In this document: one piece after another, positions 17,336 to 25,596 of the stretch
Position numbering within the stretch: position 1 is the stretch's first letter
How the letters are laid out: each line of letters begins with the position of its first letter
Assembly (NCBI GenBank): GCA_026710325.1
Contig: JAPORH010000164.1
Location: 1-34,736 of the forward strand
Length of the DNA: 34,736 nt
Origin: Litoreibacter sp.
Lineage (GTDB): Bacteria > Pseudomonadota > Alphaproteobacteria > Rhodobacterales > Rhodobacteraceae
Direction of reading: 5' to 3'
Notes under the pieces: model-generated
Database searches by the model: none
Told to the model about the DNA's origin: nothing
Seen by the model: only the letters and a program-made list of their open reading frames with translations
Made by a program: the position numbers and the translations under genes

Positions 17336-17857
17336 CTAGAGCTTGGTGTCGCGAATGCGAAGCTGGCGCGCGCGCGATAGTATTGCGTCTTCGATTGCGC
17401 GGATGGTCTCAGCGCTTACAGCGGCGCCGCCTTGGCCTTGCAACGCTACGCGCAGGGAGCGTGCATCAAGTGCAGGGTCCGTGATGTAAATCGTGGCGCG
17501 GTAGGCACGGCTGCCACCCGCTGGACGGCCAAACCCGGTAGAAATTGTGCCGGTGAAGGGATCAGCGCGCTGGATTGGCATGAAGTTCAGCACATCCAGC
17601 GACGCGTTCCACAAATATTTGTTCACCCGTAGCGTCACATTTGGATCGTCGCGATTCTGAAAAAGGTCAAAAATGGAATCGCCGCGCTCCGCCGCAGCCT
17701 GGCGCGCGGGGCTGTCGAAATCGCGGACAAAACTGTCGTCTGATTCTGAGGGGCGATCCGAATTTGCCGATCCACCGGAGTTGAAGAGGCCGCACCCCGC
17801 GAGCATGGCGATCGAGGCAACAGCACAAAGGCGAGAGAGTGTGTTTGCGACTGACAT
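17336..17857 (-). CDS. DUF3576 lipoprotein
   Basis: The 173-residue product starts with a lipoprotein signal peptide: a hydrophobic stretch at 8-20, and LAGC with lipidated Cys22. A Ser/Asp-rich linker to about residue 55 follows, then a domain I assign to DUF3576 from [36 protein letters not shown] and [18 protein letters not shown]. The +2 residue is Gly, compatible with export to the outer membrane by Lol. The function is not known. ATG at 17857 gives a normal signal peptide; an open frame extending to 17911 would put extra basic residues ahead of it. A terminator follows the stop codon by about 30 bases. Confidence 0.85.
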   Translation of the reverse strand: MSVANTLSRLCAVASIAMLAGCGLFNSGGSANSDRPSESDDSFVRDFDSPARQAAAERGDSIFDLFQNRDDPNVTLRVNKYLWNASLDVLNFMPIQRADPFTGTISTGFGRPAGGSRAYRATIYITDPALDARSLRVALQGQGGAAVSAETIRAIEDAILSRARQLRIRDTKL

Positions 17858-17873
17858 GATGCCCCGACCCCTT

Positions 17874-17879
17874 ATTATA
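17874..17879 (-). promoter_or_regulatory. Possible -10 box for the DUF3576 lipoprotein gene
   Basis: On the minus strand the hexamer TATAAT lies 16 bases before the ATG at 17857. It matches the sigma-70 -10 consensus exactly, but the best -35 at normal spacing (CCGATA) is poor, so this is tentative. Transcription from here would leave a very short leader. Confidence 0.3.
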
Positions 17880-18055
17880 TAGGCTTTTGAAACTCTTATC
17901 GGACCTAACACTGGGTCACAAGAAATATGTGCGTTGTGCGTCTTTACTTGGCTTCAAAATGTGTGTGGCAAAGGCGCACCAGTTATCGGGGGAGATTGGA
18001 AGGAGCAGCGGGACAATCTTGCAATGCCGCGTCGATAGGCAGAAAGAAGATGCAA

Positions 18056-18080
18056 CTCAATTTGGATTCCCTGAATTGAG
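18056..18080 (+). promoter_or_regulatory. Stem-loop in the porin leader
   Basis: CTCAATT (18056-18062) and AATTGAG (18074-18080) are perfect inverted copies. Extra G-U pairs could shrink the loop to about 5 bases. The element ends 22 bases before the porin ribosome-binding site GAGGG (18103-18107). It could be a 5' hairpin that stabilises the message, as in some porin mRNAs, or a dyad operator. The 18114 gene lies in a gap of about 256 bases (17858-18113) in which I see no other gene. Confidence 0.45.
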
Positions 18081-18113
18081 GTGCTCTTAAATAATAACCT
18101 TCGAGGGAAAACG

Positions 18114-19148
18114 ATGAAAAAAATTCTCTTCGCATCTACTGCCCTGGTCGCACTGACCGGCACCGCAGTAGCTGATGTAGAACTCTCCGGCCGCGCCGAG
18201 ATGGGTATCTTCGACCAAGGCATTGATGGCCGCTCTGCTGAATTCTTCACCGACATTGACGTCACGTTCACCATGACTGGCGAAACCGATGGTGGTCTTG
18301 AGTTCGGTGCGTCTGTCGACTTAGATGAAGGCAATGATGACACCTTCACCACCACTCTTGATGATGCTGGCACAACAGGTGATACCTCTGACGACTCCGC
18401 TTCGACTTCTGGCGTAGATGGCGCAACAGGTGACAACACGGACGACGGTGGCGTAACCATCTTCGTCAAAGGTTCCTTCGGCACAGTCACCATGGGTGAC
18501 ACGGATGGCGCTCTGGACTGGGCTCTGACCGAGGCTGGTAACGTTGGCAACCCAGGCTCGATCGCTGACGACGAAACCTCACACGCTGGTTACATCGGTT
18601 CTTACCTGGACGGTGCTGCTGATGGTCAAATCTTGCGTTACGACTATTCCGCCGGCGCATTCGGTGTGGCTGTTTCGATCGACGACGACAACGGCAATGG
18701 CGAAGTTGGCTACGCAATCGGCTTCAAATACACTGTAGACCTCGGCGGCACGTCCATCGCTCTTGGTCTTGGCCACCAAGAGGGTGCTTCGCTTACAGAC
18801 GGTGCAACTACTGCTGAGGCGACCGGTGTTTCTGCTACTGCAACACTTGCAAGCGGTCTGTCCGTTGGTGTGGTATATGCCGATTGGGACGACAACAACG
18901 GTGCCGCAGACGGTGGTGCAGATAGCAACATGGGTATCGGTATCGGTTACTCTACAGGTGCATTCTCTGTCCACGCCAACTACGGTGAAGTCGAATTCGA
19001 CGACGGCACAGACGCTGACGGCTTCGGTATCGCAGCAGCCTACGACCTGGGTGGTGGTGCAGTTGTACACTTCGGTTACGGCGACGGTGAAACCGCTGCT
19101 GGCGTTGAAAAAGACACCTTCTCCCTGGGTCTGGGCCTGAGCTTCTAA
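18114..19148 (+). CDS. Gram-negative porin, Rhodobacter type
   Basis: This 344-residue outer-membrane porin probably forms a 16-stranded trimeric barrel for small solutes. It has a classical signal peptide (MKKILFASTALVALTGTAVA) with cleavage after Ala20. Alternating strands and Gly/Asp-rich loops follow, ending in SLGLGLSF with the terminal phenylalanine recognised by the BAM machinery. Residues 70-112 are extremely acidic and Thr/Ser-rich, and basic residues are rare throughout, as in marine porins. Codon choice is narrower than in its neighbours, which suits high expression. ATG at 18114 has GAGGG 6 bases upstream. A strong terminator follows about 35 bases after the stop, so it is probably monocistronic. 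Confidence 0.92.
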   Translation: MKKILFASTALVALTGTAVADVELSGRAEMGIFDQGIDGRSAEFFTDIDVTFTMTGETDGGLEFGASVDLDEGNDDTFTTTLDDAGTTGDTSDDSASTSGVDGATGDNTDDGGVTIFVKGSFGTVTMGDTDGALDWALTEAGNVGNPGSIADDETSHAGYIGSYLDGAADGQILRYDYSAGAFGVAVSIDDDNGNGEVGYAIGFKYTVDLGGTSIALGLGHQEGASLTDGATTAEATGVSATATLASGLSVGVVYADWDDNNGAADGGADSNMGIGIGYSTGAFSVHANYGEVEFDDGTDADGFGIAAAYDLGGGAVVHFGYGDGETAAGVEKDTFSLGLGLSF

Positions 19149-19181
19149 GCTTAGCCTTCCTAGAGAAGACTTATTTTGGAG

Positions 19182-19213
19182 AGAGCGGGCCTTGTGCCCG
19201 CTCTTTTCTTTTG
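19182..19213 (+). terminator. Porin intrinsic terminator
   Basis: AGAGCGGGC (19182-19190) pairs with GCCCGCTCT (19196-19204) over 9 bp around the loop CTTGT, followed by a T-rich tract to about 19213. It lies 34 bases after the porin stop codon. The stem-loop core is almost the same as that of the terminator at 22418. Confidence 0.9.
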
Positions 19214-19260
19214 CGACGGGATATGGTGATCAAGGGCAGGTCAATTCCGGAGCACGCGAC

Positions 19261-19914
19261 ATGTCATTGCAGGACATCCAATCGAAAATTGTTGCTGAAG
19301 AAACTCGGGTCGGGCGCTCAGCCGGTTCGACCCAACTCATCGCAGTTTCCAAGGTCCAGCCGAATGAGCGGGTTGAGGCAGTCCTCGTACAAGGGCATCG
19401 CATCTTTGGTGAAAACAAGGTCCAGGAAGCGGCGAGCAAATGGCCTGGCTTTAAGGACCGGTTCGACGGGGTCGAGCTGCATTTGCTGGGTCCGTTGCAG
19501 ACGAACAAGACCAAGCAAGCAATGGAGCTGTTTGACGTCATCCATAGCCTTGACCGTTTGAAGCTTGCCAAGAAGCTCGCAACGCTTTCCAAAGAGATTG
19601 GCCAATGCCCGGATCTTTTTATTCAGGTCAACACGGGCAAGGAGGAACAAAAAGCGGGGATTATGCCAGAGGACGCGGATTCGTTCATTGCCGAATGCCG
19701 CGACCTTGGCCTTCCGATCATCGGCCTGATGTGCATCCCGCCTGCGGAGGAAGAGCCGTCCTTGCATTTTGCCCTGCTCGCCAAGATTGCCAAGCGCAAC
19801 GGGCTCGGCGGCCTCAGCATGGGTATGAGCGGCGATTTTGAGCGCGCGATTGCGCAAGGGGCGACCCATGTCCGCGTGGGTTCCGCCATTTTCGGCGCGC
19901 GGGATTACGGCTGA
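19261..19914 (+). CDS. yggS: YggS-family pyridoxal phosphate homeostasis protein
   Basis: YggS/PROSC proteins bind PLP and keep the pool of free PLP balanced; they have an alanine-racemase-like barrel but no known catalytic activity. The 217-residue protein shows AVSKVQP with the PLP-binding Lys31, FGENKVQEA at about 49-57, LLGPLQTNK, IHSLDRLKLA and the phosphate-binding SMGMSGDFERAIAQGATHVRVGSAIFG at the end. ATG at 19261 has GGAG 8 bases upstream; the frame is open further upstream but would run through the porin terminator. It converges on the L,D-transpeptidase gene with a 10-base overlap. Confidence 0.93.
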   Translation: MSLQDIQSKIVAEETRVGRSAGSTQLIAVSKVQPNERVEAVLVQGHRIFGENKVQEAASKWPGFKDRFDGVELHLLGPLQTNKTKQAMELFDVIHSLDRLKLAKKLATLSKEIGQCPDLFIQVNTGKEEQKAGIMPEDADSFIAECRDLGLPIIGLMCIPPAEEEPSLHFALLAKIAKRNGLGGLSMGMSGDFERAIAQGATHVRVGSAIFGARDYG

Positions 19915-20402
19915 ACGATCAACCGCGTTTGGTAGCGTATCCGCTCCGCAATCCAGAGCAAATGATCCGGACGAAACGCGACACACCCTTCCGTTGGGTG
20001 GCGCGGCTTACGCCAGGCATGAATAAAAATAGCCGATCCGCGCCCTTTCACAGCGTAGGGCCAGTTCCAATCCGTAAGGATCACCAGATCATAAAGCGGG
20101 TCCGCGCGGGTGAGCCTTTCGTGGCTAAACGGGTAGGGTGTGCGCACCATCTGGTTGTAATCTTCATGCCCTGTATCATCCGACCACAGATCACCGGGGC
20201 TAATCGGCAGTGCCCAATCGGCTGGCCGTGCCATGCGGTCGGGGCGGTAGAGCATACCGACAAGCCGATGCGTGCCGATGGGCGTCGCGCCGTCCCCTTC
20301 TTTCTTGCGCGAGCTGAATCCACCTTTGCCAATACTGCAAGGGAAGGTACGCCCGAGAAATCGGCAGCCCCATCGGGTCACGACCAGATCAAACGGCGTC
20401 AC
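19905..20402 (-). CDS. L,D-transpeptidase (YkuD-domain) family protein
   Basis: The 165-residue protein is essentially one YkuD-type catalytic domain, the fold used to make 3-3 crosslinks or attach proteins to peptidoglycan. The active-site region reads [19 protein letters not shown], with His128 and the nucleophile Cys140 in TEGC where many family members have S/THGC. PIGTHRL at 41-47 is the usual early strand motif. The start is GTG at 20402, in a GTGA overlap with the ribA stop. With this start there is no signal peptide or membrane segment, although the known substrate is periplasmic. A longer in-frame reading to 20504 adds only a basic, non-signal stretch inside ribA. The function may differ from classical Ldt enzymes. 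Confidence 0.82.
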   Translation of the reverse strand: MTPFDLVVTRWGCRFLGRTFPCSIGKGGFSSRKKEGDGATPIGTHRLVGMLYRPDRMARPADWALPISPGDLWSDDTGHEDYNQMVRTPYPFSHERLTRADPLYDLVILTDWNWPYAVKGRGSAIFIHAWRKPRHPTEGCVAFRPDHLLWIAERIRYQTRLIVQP

Positions 20403-21469
20403 AGCAAATGCCCGGATTTCTCTGCCTTGGTGGCGAGGTAGTCTTTGTTGAACCGACCTTCGCCTACTTTCAACGGAACGCGTTCGACGACCTGCATTCC
20501 GCACTCATTGAGCATATTCACTTTGCGCGGGTTGTTGGTCAGAAGCCGGATTTTGGTGAAACCCATGGATTTCAGAAGCGAGGCACCAATGCGGAAGTCA
20601 CGCTCATCATCTTCGAACCCCAAACGATGGTTGGCCTCGACCGTGTCGAAGCCCTGATCCTGCAGAAAATAGGCGCGCATCTTGTTGGCTAGCCCGATAC
20701 CGCGCCCTTCTTGGTTAAGGTAAAGCAGCACGCCTTCCCCCTCAGCCCCCATTTGCGCCAAGGCCCCTCGTAGCTGAGGGCCGCAATCGCACTTGAGGGA
20801 GCCAAGCACGTCGCCGGTAAAGCAGGCCGAATGCAACCGGGTGAGAACCGGTTCTGACCGGCTTGGGCGGCCGATCTCGATGGCGTAATGCTCCTCCCCC
20901 CCGTCCTCGGGGCGGAAGACATGCAGGCGCCCTGCTTCCGAGACCTCAATGGGCAAGTTGGCCGCGACAACCGGAACCAAATGACCCGCGGTTGCCAATG
21001 CGTTCTGCGCAGCGCGTGGGTTGATCTTGGTAAATTCTCTCGTATCGAGCCCCGGCCAGAGCGGGGTGCTGAGGACACATGGCAGCAATTGAGCGGTCTT
21101 TGCGATGGTGATCGCGGTCTTTTCGACCTCTGCGGTGCCGCCACGCAAACTTTTGAGCGGGCCTTTCATCGGTGTGCTCAGGTCGTCTGCTGGGTCGGCG
21201 AGGGCCTGCATCCAGGATAGGGGCGCGTCTTCTGGCACTTCAATCCGCGCAATATCACCGTCATAGATGCGCGCTTTCAGCGTCTGCGCGCGCCAGGCGG
21301 TCATAGCCAAGGTCAATGGTCTGCTTGCGGCGCGTAGTGTTGCTATGCGCTCTTTACTGACCGTTTCCACGGGCAGCACCAATTGATTGCCCATGACAAT
21401 TGGAACGCCCATCCGCAAATCTGCGCGGGCGCGCGCCAAGAGCTCAATTGTTGTAGGCAGCAGACTCAT
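20399..21469 (-). CDS. ribA: GTP cyclohydrolase II with degenerate RibB-like N-terminal half
   Basis: RibA opens the GTP ring in the first step of riboflavin synthesis. In this 356-residue protein the C-terminal half (about 200-356) is a complete RibA: zinc cysteines 216, 227 and 229 in [31 protein letters not shown] near 252-267, EANHRLGF, and the ending [10 protein letters not shown]. The N-terminal 190 residues ([40 protein letters not shown]) look like the DHBP synthase (RibB) fold but lack the acidic DDEDRENEGD metal loop, so this half is probably inactive. ATG at 21469 is preferred; another ATG at 21562 would add a basic extension and has no ribosome-binding site either. The L,D-transpeptidase gene is coupled to its stop. 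Confidence 0.92.
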   Translation of the reverse strand: MSLLPTTIELLARARADLRMGVPIVMGNQLVLPVETVSKERIATLRAASRPLTLAMTAWRAQTLKARIYDGDIARIEVPEDAPLSWMQALADPADDLSTPMKGPLKSLRGGTAEVEKTAITIAKTAQLLPCVLSTPLWPGLDTREFTKINPRAAQNALATAGHLVPVVAANLPIEVSEAGRLHVFRPEDGGEEHYAIEIGRPSRSEPVLTRLHSACFTGDVLGSLKCDCGPQLRGALAQMGAEGEGVLLYLNQEGRGIGLANKMRAYFLQDQGFDTVEANHRLGFEDDERDFRIGASLLKSMGFTKIRLLTNNPRKVNMLNECGMQVVERVPLKVGEGRFNKDYLATKAEKSGHLL

Positions 21470-21629
21470 GTCGACCGTTTTTGTAACAATTCTCCGCCTT
21501 CCATACGCGGAAGTGACAGAATTTGAAACATTTGACCGCTCCACCACACGTCGGCGTGACATAACGGGCGCGTGAGTTGTCCGTGGGCCGGGTTTTGTCG
21601 ATGTATGGGGCAACCAAGGAGGACCAAAG
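21470..21629. promoter_or_regulatory. Divergent intergenic region ribA / response regulator
   Basis: About 160 bases separate the preferred ribA start from the response regulator. The + side ends with a strong AGGAGG site 7 bases before ATG 21630. I cannot name a convincing -35/-10 pair for either gene, and see no sign of an FMN riboswitch. Confidence 0.35.
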
Positions 21630-22316
21630 ATGGCAAACCTGAAGAAAATTCTGCTCGTCGATGATGACGATGACCTGCGCGAAGCCCTTTCAGATCAACT
21701 GGTTATGACTGAGGACTTTGATGTGTTCGAGGCCGCCAATGGCACTGACGCAATGGAAAAAGCCAAAGAAGCCATCTACGACCTGGTCGTTCTTGACGTA
21801 GGTTTACCCGATACAGACGGCCGTGAGCTGTGCCGCTTGATGCGTAAACAGGGCGTGAAATGCCCCGTTCTGATGCTCACCGGGCATGACAGTGACGCCG
21901 ATACGATCCTTGGCCTCGACGCGGGCGCCAACGACTACGTGACGAAGCCGTTCAAGTTCCCGGTGCTACTGGCCCGCATCCGCGCGCAGCTGCGCCAGCA
22001 CGAGCAGTCTGAAGACGCCGTTTTCCAGCTCGGGCCATACACCTTCAAGCCTGCTATGAAGATGCTGGTCACTGAGGATGAAAAGAAAATCCGCCTGACC
22101 GAGAAAGAGACGAATATCCTCAAATTCCTCTACCGCTCCACGGACGGTGTCGTCGCGCGCGATGTACTGCTGCATGAGGTTTGGGGCTACAATGCGGGCG
22201 TGACCACGCACACATTGGAGACACATATTTACCGTCTTCGTCAAAAAATAGAACCAGAACCGTCAAATGCCCGCCTTCTTGTGACCGAATCTGGCGGCTA
22301 TCGTTTGAATGTGTAG
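21630..22316 (+). CDS. OmpR/PhoB-family response regulator (orphan)
   Basis: The 228-residue protein combines a receiver domain (1-120) and a winged-helix DNA-binding domain (about 130-228). The receiver has an acidic pocket (DDDDD at 11-15), phosphoacceptor Asp56 in VVLDVGLP, Thr84 in LMLTGHDS and Lys106 in VTKPF. The output domain has [14 protein letters not shown], the recognition helix [15 protein letters not shown] and the wing [12 protein letters not shown] at 21630 has a near-perfect AGGAGG. No histidine kinase gene is adjacent. It resembles the alphaproteobacterial envelope regulator CenR in type and size, but I cannot confirm that from sequence alone. A terminator about 100 bases downstream isolates it. 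Confidence 0.93.
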   Translation: MANLKKILLVDDDDDLREALSDQLVMTEDFDVFEAANGTDAMEKAKEAIYDLVVLDVGLPDTDGRELCRLMRKQGVKCPVLMLTGHDSDADTILGLDAGANDYVTKPFKFPVLLARIRAQLRQHEQSEDAVFQLGPYTFKPAMKMLVTEDEKKIRLTEKETNILKFLYRSTDGVVARDVLLHEVWGYNAGVTTHTLETHIYRLRQKIEPEPSNARLLVTESGGYRLNV

Positions 22317-22417
22317 CGATTGTTTGCGAATGGGCGACACCTGTCCAAACGCATTCATCGAATAAGTGATCCCCTGGTTACGTCGGGGTTATGACGTAGC
22401 AACCTCCCTGTTGGACT

Positions 22418-22446
22418 GCCCGGGCCTTGTGCCCGGGCTTTTTTTT
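22418..22446 (+). terminator. Intrinsic terminator of the response regulator gene
   Basis: GCCCGGGC (22418-22425) pairs perfectly with GCCCGGGC (22431-22438) around the loop CTTGT, followed by eight T residues. It lies about 100 bases after the stop codon and 28 bases before the next gene's ATG, so the hydrolase gene needs its own promoter or read-through. Confidence 0.92.
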
Positions 22447-22473
22447 GCTAGTGCATTGGGTGGGAGGTGAAAC

Positions 22474-23433
22474 ATGCGGCGCGTCATCAAAACTCTCTTG
22501 GTTCTTGTCCTTTTGGTCGTTGCTATCGCGGGTGGGTTTCGGGCTGCCTCGGCTTTTCGTGAAACGGACTACCGCTTCAGCGATCCGGCGCCCGGCGGCA
22601 GCTTTGTTTCGACCGAGATGGGCGAAATCTATGTTCGGGACATGGGCGCGCCTGACGGCATTCCGGTTTTGCTGGTGCATGGCTCGGTCGGTTGGTCGAA
22701 ATTCTGGGATGAGGCAAGCATTGCCCTTGCCGAAGCTGGCTATCGCGCGATCAGCTTTGATATGCCGCCCATGGGCTATTCGCAGCCCGATCCTGATCAC
22801 GATTACAGCCGCGTCACTCAAGCGGGCCGGATCGTGGCGCTCACCCGCGCATTAGAAATCAAACCGCATCTTGTCGCCCATTCATTCGGCGCGGGCGCTG
22901 CCGTTGAGGCCGCCATGCGCAGGCCGTCCGATTTTGAAAGCCTTGTCATCGTGAACGGTGCTCTAGGGTTGGGTGCCGATGCGGCCAAGACTTTGCCCGC
23001 CGTGTTGGAACCTGTCTGGCTGCGCGAGGTCGCGGTCTCCCTCACAGTGACAAACCCGTTTGCGATGAAGCCAATGTTGCGAAGCTTTCTGCATCGCAAA
23101 GAGACGGCAACTGAAGAATTGGTAGCACTTCTACGCGAGCCGTTTCGCCTGTCTGGCACGACGCAAAGTCTGGCCGAATGGCTGCCAACGCTGCTGGTGC
23201 CGCCGCAAGGCGCCTTCAGTATGGATCGTGCGCGCTATGCTGAGCTGACCCTGCCGACGGGCATCATTTGGGGGCGGGAGGACCGGGCGACGCCTCTGGC
23301 GCAAGGACAAGAACTCAACGCGCTCATTTCCGGGTCCAGCTTGATCGTGCTGGATGAGATAGGTCACATTCCGCAGATCGAAGACCCGGCAGGGTTTCAG
23401 GCCGCTTTGATCGAGGTGCTGGGCGCGTTTTAA
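22474..23433 (+). CDS. Membrane-anchored alpha/beta hydrolase
   Basis: This 319-residue protein begins with a membrane anchor or uncleaved signal (hydrophobic 7-27) and continues as an alpha/beta hydrolase. The oxyanion region is LLVHGSVG (67-73), the nucleophile is Ser137 in AHSFGAG, and the remaining triad residues are probably Asp270 (WGREDRATPL) and His298 (IGHIPQIEDP). The spacing is typical of esterases and haloalkane-dehalogenase-like hydrolases; the substrate is unknown. ATG at 22474 has GGGAGG 6 bases upstream. The gene converges on the MFS gene, and their stops share TTAA. Confidence 0.9.
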   Translation: MRRVIKTLLVLVLLVVAIAGGFRAASAFRETDYRFSDPAPGGSFVSTEMGEIYVRDMGAPDGIPVLLVHGSVGWSKFWDEASIALAEAGYRAISFDMPPMGYSQPDPDHDYSRVTQAGRIVALTRALEIKPHLVAHSFGAGAAVEAAMRRPSDFESLVIVNGALGLGADAAKTLPAVLEPVWLREVAVSLTVTNPFAMKPMLRSFLHRKETATEELVALLREPFRLSGTTQSLAEWLPTLLVPPQGAFSMDRARYAELTLPTGIIWGREDRATPLAQGQELNALISGSSLIVLDEIGHIPQIEDPAGFQAALIEVLGAF

Positions 23434-24680
23434 TCCGGGAAGCGCAGCCGAAGCGCCCCGTAGATGGCGAGACCCAAACTCGCAATAAGCCCGAATATGT
23501 AGGGAATGCGTATGGCGGTTTCCCGACCGACCTCTGCCTCGAAGCCGCTGACCAAAAACCCCGCGGTCAGCGCACCCAAGGGGATCGTACCCCATCCAAA
23601 GAAGCGGTAGATCGAGTTGACCCGCCCCAAAAGCGCGTCTGGAATGATGCGTTGTCGTAGCGAGACCGTGACCACGTTCCAAGTCATGCCTGCGAAGGTT
23701 TCCAGGAACAGTGCGAGCGCGACCAGGATCACACTTTCGGTCACCGCAAAAACGGCGAAGGGCAAAAGAAATGCAAAGAGCGCTGCGATGACCGTGCGTT
23801 GGTTCCCAAGCCGTTTTGCGATCTTCGGACCAAGCAGCCCGCCAGCCACGCCTCCTGCGGCACCAGCTGTCAGCAACATTCCGTACCCGGTCGCGCCAAG
23901 CCCGAGGATCTCTTGCGAGAACAGAACAAGGATTGTGGCGGACATCATGAAGACGAAGTTCACGCAGCCCAGCATGATTGCGAGCCGCAGGATCAAGGCA
24001 TGCGCCCGCATCCAATCAGCACCCTCCCGCAATTGTCGCCAGAACCCTTTGGGCAAGTCCAGCGCACCGCGCGGCGCCATCGAGACTTGCCACATAAGCC
24101 ACGCGGCCAGCGCAAACATAACGGCGTCCACAACGAAGGGGACCGGGACGGCGTAAGCGATCAAAATCCCCGCTAAGGGTGGCCCAACGAATTGGCCCAT
24201 GATCTGCTCGATGCTCCACAGCTGGCCATTGGCGACCTCGAGCTCCGATTTTTCCACGATAGCGGGTAAAGCCGTTTGTGCCGCGTTGTCGCGCACCACC
24301 TCTGCACTGCCCAAAAGAAACGCGGCGGCACATAGCCCTGCGATCATCGGCAACACGGCGCTATCACCATCCGCCAAAGGCATCGCGGGGGCCGAAAGAA
24401 TGAGGCCAATCACGCCGATGGTGAGAAGTGTGCGCAGAATGTCGGCCTGGACCATGAGCTTGCGGCGATCAAACTGGTCGGTGATCACGCCTGCAGGAAG
24501 CGAAAACAGAAGCCAAGGCAGCCGCGTCGCGGCTGCGACACAGGCAATCAAGGTGGCGTCGCGTGTGATCAAGGTCGCAAGCCACGGAAAGGCCAGCATC
24601 GAGATGCCGTCGCCGAGATTTGAGACTGCGGCTGCTGAAAACATCATCCGGAAATTGCGGTTTTTCGCGATCAGCGACAT
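23430..24680 (-). CDS. MFS transporter, EntS-like (MFS_3) type
   Basis: This 416-residue integral membrane protein has about 10-12 hydrophobic segments in two halves. The major-facilitator loop after helix 2 reads GVITDQFDRRKLM near 64-76. FSAAAVSNLGDGISMLAFPWLA at the start and the second-half loop GPKIAKRLGNQRTV fit the exporter subgroup that includes EntS. The transported compound is unknown; no siderophore or antibiotic gene lies nearby. ATG at 24680 has GGAGG 10 bases upstream; a TTG at 24689 is too close to that site. It is divergent from xth. Confidence 0.88.
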   Translation of the reverse strand: MSLIAKNRNFRMMFSAAAVSNLGDGISMLAFPWLATLITRDATLIACVAAATRLPWLLFSLPAGVITDQFDRRKLMVQADILRTLLTIGVIGLILSAPAMPLADGDSAVLPMIAGLCAAAFLLGSAEVVRDNAAQTALPAIVEKSELEVANGQLWSIEQIMGQFVGPPLAGILIAYAVPVPFVVDAVMFALAAWLMWQVSMAPRGALDLPKGFWRQLREGADWMRAHALILRLAIMLGCVNFVFMMSATILVLFSQEILGLGATGYGMLLTAGAAGGVAGGLLGPKIAKRLGNQRTVIAALFAFLLPFAVFAVTESVILVALALFLETFAGMTWNVVTVSLRQRIIPDALLGRVNSIYRFFGWGTIPLGALTAGFLVSGFEAEVGRETAIRIPYIFGLIASLGLAIYGALRLRFPD

Positions 24681-24755
24681 TGCGGGCAAACCTCCGCTGG
24701 CAACTCCCGCACCCTCGAACTAACTTGAGCGAGAGTCAAACCTCGGAGCTTGCAT

Positions 24756-25544
24756 ATGCCGTTCACGATCTGCACCTGGAACATCAACTCCGTCCGCCTG
24801 CGCGAGCCAATTGTGCTGAAGCTTCTGGAGGAGGAGGCCCCGGACGTTCTGTGCCTACAGGAATGCAAAAGCCCCGTCGAAAAAATCCCGCTCGAAGGGT
24901 TCAAGGCGCTTGGCTACACCCACATGGTCGCGCGCGGGCAGAAGGGGTATAACGGCGTTGCGATCCTGTCGCGTTTGCCGATGGTGGAGGCCGGAGCAGA
25001 AGATTTCGCCCAGCTTGGCCATGCGCGCCATATCGCGGGCAAACTGGAAAACGGCGTGACGATCCACAATCATTACGTGCCCGCTGGCGGCGATGTCGCC
25101 GACCGGGAGGTGAACGAGAAATTCGGACAAAAGCTCGACTACTTGACAGATATGCGAGACGCCTACCGAGCCGCTGCGCCGGAAAAATCCATTCTCGTCG
25201 GGGATCTGAACATTGCCCCGCGTGAGGATGACGTCTGGTCCCACAAACAACTGCTGAAAGTCGTGAGCCACACCCCGATTGAGGTTGAGCATCTGGGCGA
25301 GACGATGGAGGCCGGAAAATGGGTCGACATTACCCGGCAAGACATTCCCGAGGGTCAGCTTTATTCCTGGTGGTCCTACCGCGCGCGCGACTGGGATGCG
25401 GCGGATAAGGGCCGTAGGCTGGACCATGTTTGGGCCACACCAGATATCTCAAACGCCGCGCATTCGTCGCGGGTCTTGCGGGACGCGCGTGGTTGGGAGA
25501 AACCATCTGATCACGCGCCGGTATTTGCGACATTTGATCTTTGA
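24756..25544 (+). CDS. xth: Exodeoxyribonuclease III
   Basis: Exonuclease III cuts at abasic sites and trims 3' ends in base-excision repair. The 262-residue protein has the whole endonuclease/exonuclease/phosphatase set: CTWNINSVR at the N-terminus, LQECK with metal-binding Glu36, GYNGVAILSR (64-73), VGDLNIAPREDDVW with Asp150 and Asn152, the family segment YSWWSYRARDWDAADKGRR, LDHVWAT and SDHAPV with Asp252 and His253. ATG at 24756 has GGAG 7 bases upstream; a TTG two codons earlier is less well placed. It is divergent from the MFS gene and is followed after 52 bases by the thioredoxin gene. Confidence 0.95.
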   Translation: MPFTICTWNINSVRLREPIVLKLLEEEAPDVLCLQECKSPVEKIPLEGFKALGYTHMVARGQKGYNGVAILSRLPMVEAGAEDFAQLGHARHIAGKLENGVTIHNHYVPAGGDVADREVNEKFGQKLDYLTDMRDAYRAAAPEKSILVGDLNIAPREDDVWSHKQLLKVVSHTPIEVEHLGETMEAGKWVDITRQDIPEGQLYSWWSYRARDWDAADKGRRLDHVWATPDISNAAHSSRVLRDARGWEKPSDHAPVFATFDL

Positions 25545-25564
25545 GCTCCGCGCCCTCATATAAG
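25534..25564 (+). promoter_or_regulatory. Possible promoter of the cnoX-like gene
   Basis: TTGATC (25534-25539) and TATAAG (25559-25564) are separated by 19 bases and would start transcription near 25571, about 26 bases before ATG 25597. The -10 is good, but the spacing is long and the -35 overlaps the end of xth, so this is tentative. Confidence 0.3.
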
Positions 25565-25596
25565 CGCTAACTGATTTTCCAAAGACCGAGGCCGAC

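Noticed and set aside
17887-18090. A 67-codon + strand frame in the gap before the porin
   Set aside because: It would start with TTG, has no ribosome-binding site, overlaps the leader stem-loop and has no recognisable features.
21470-21629. FMN riboswitch before ribA
   Set aside because: I see none of the conserved RFN-element segments in the gap, and its length is short for one.
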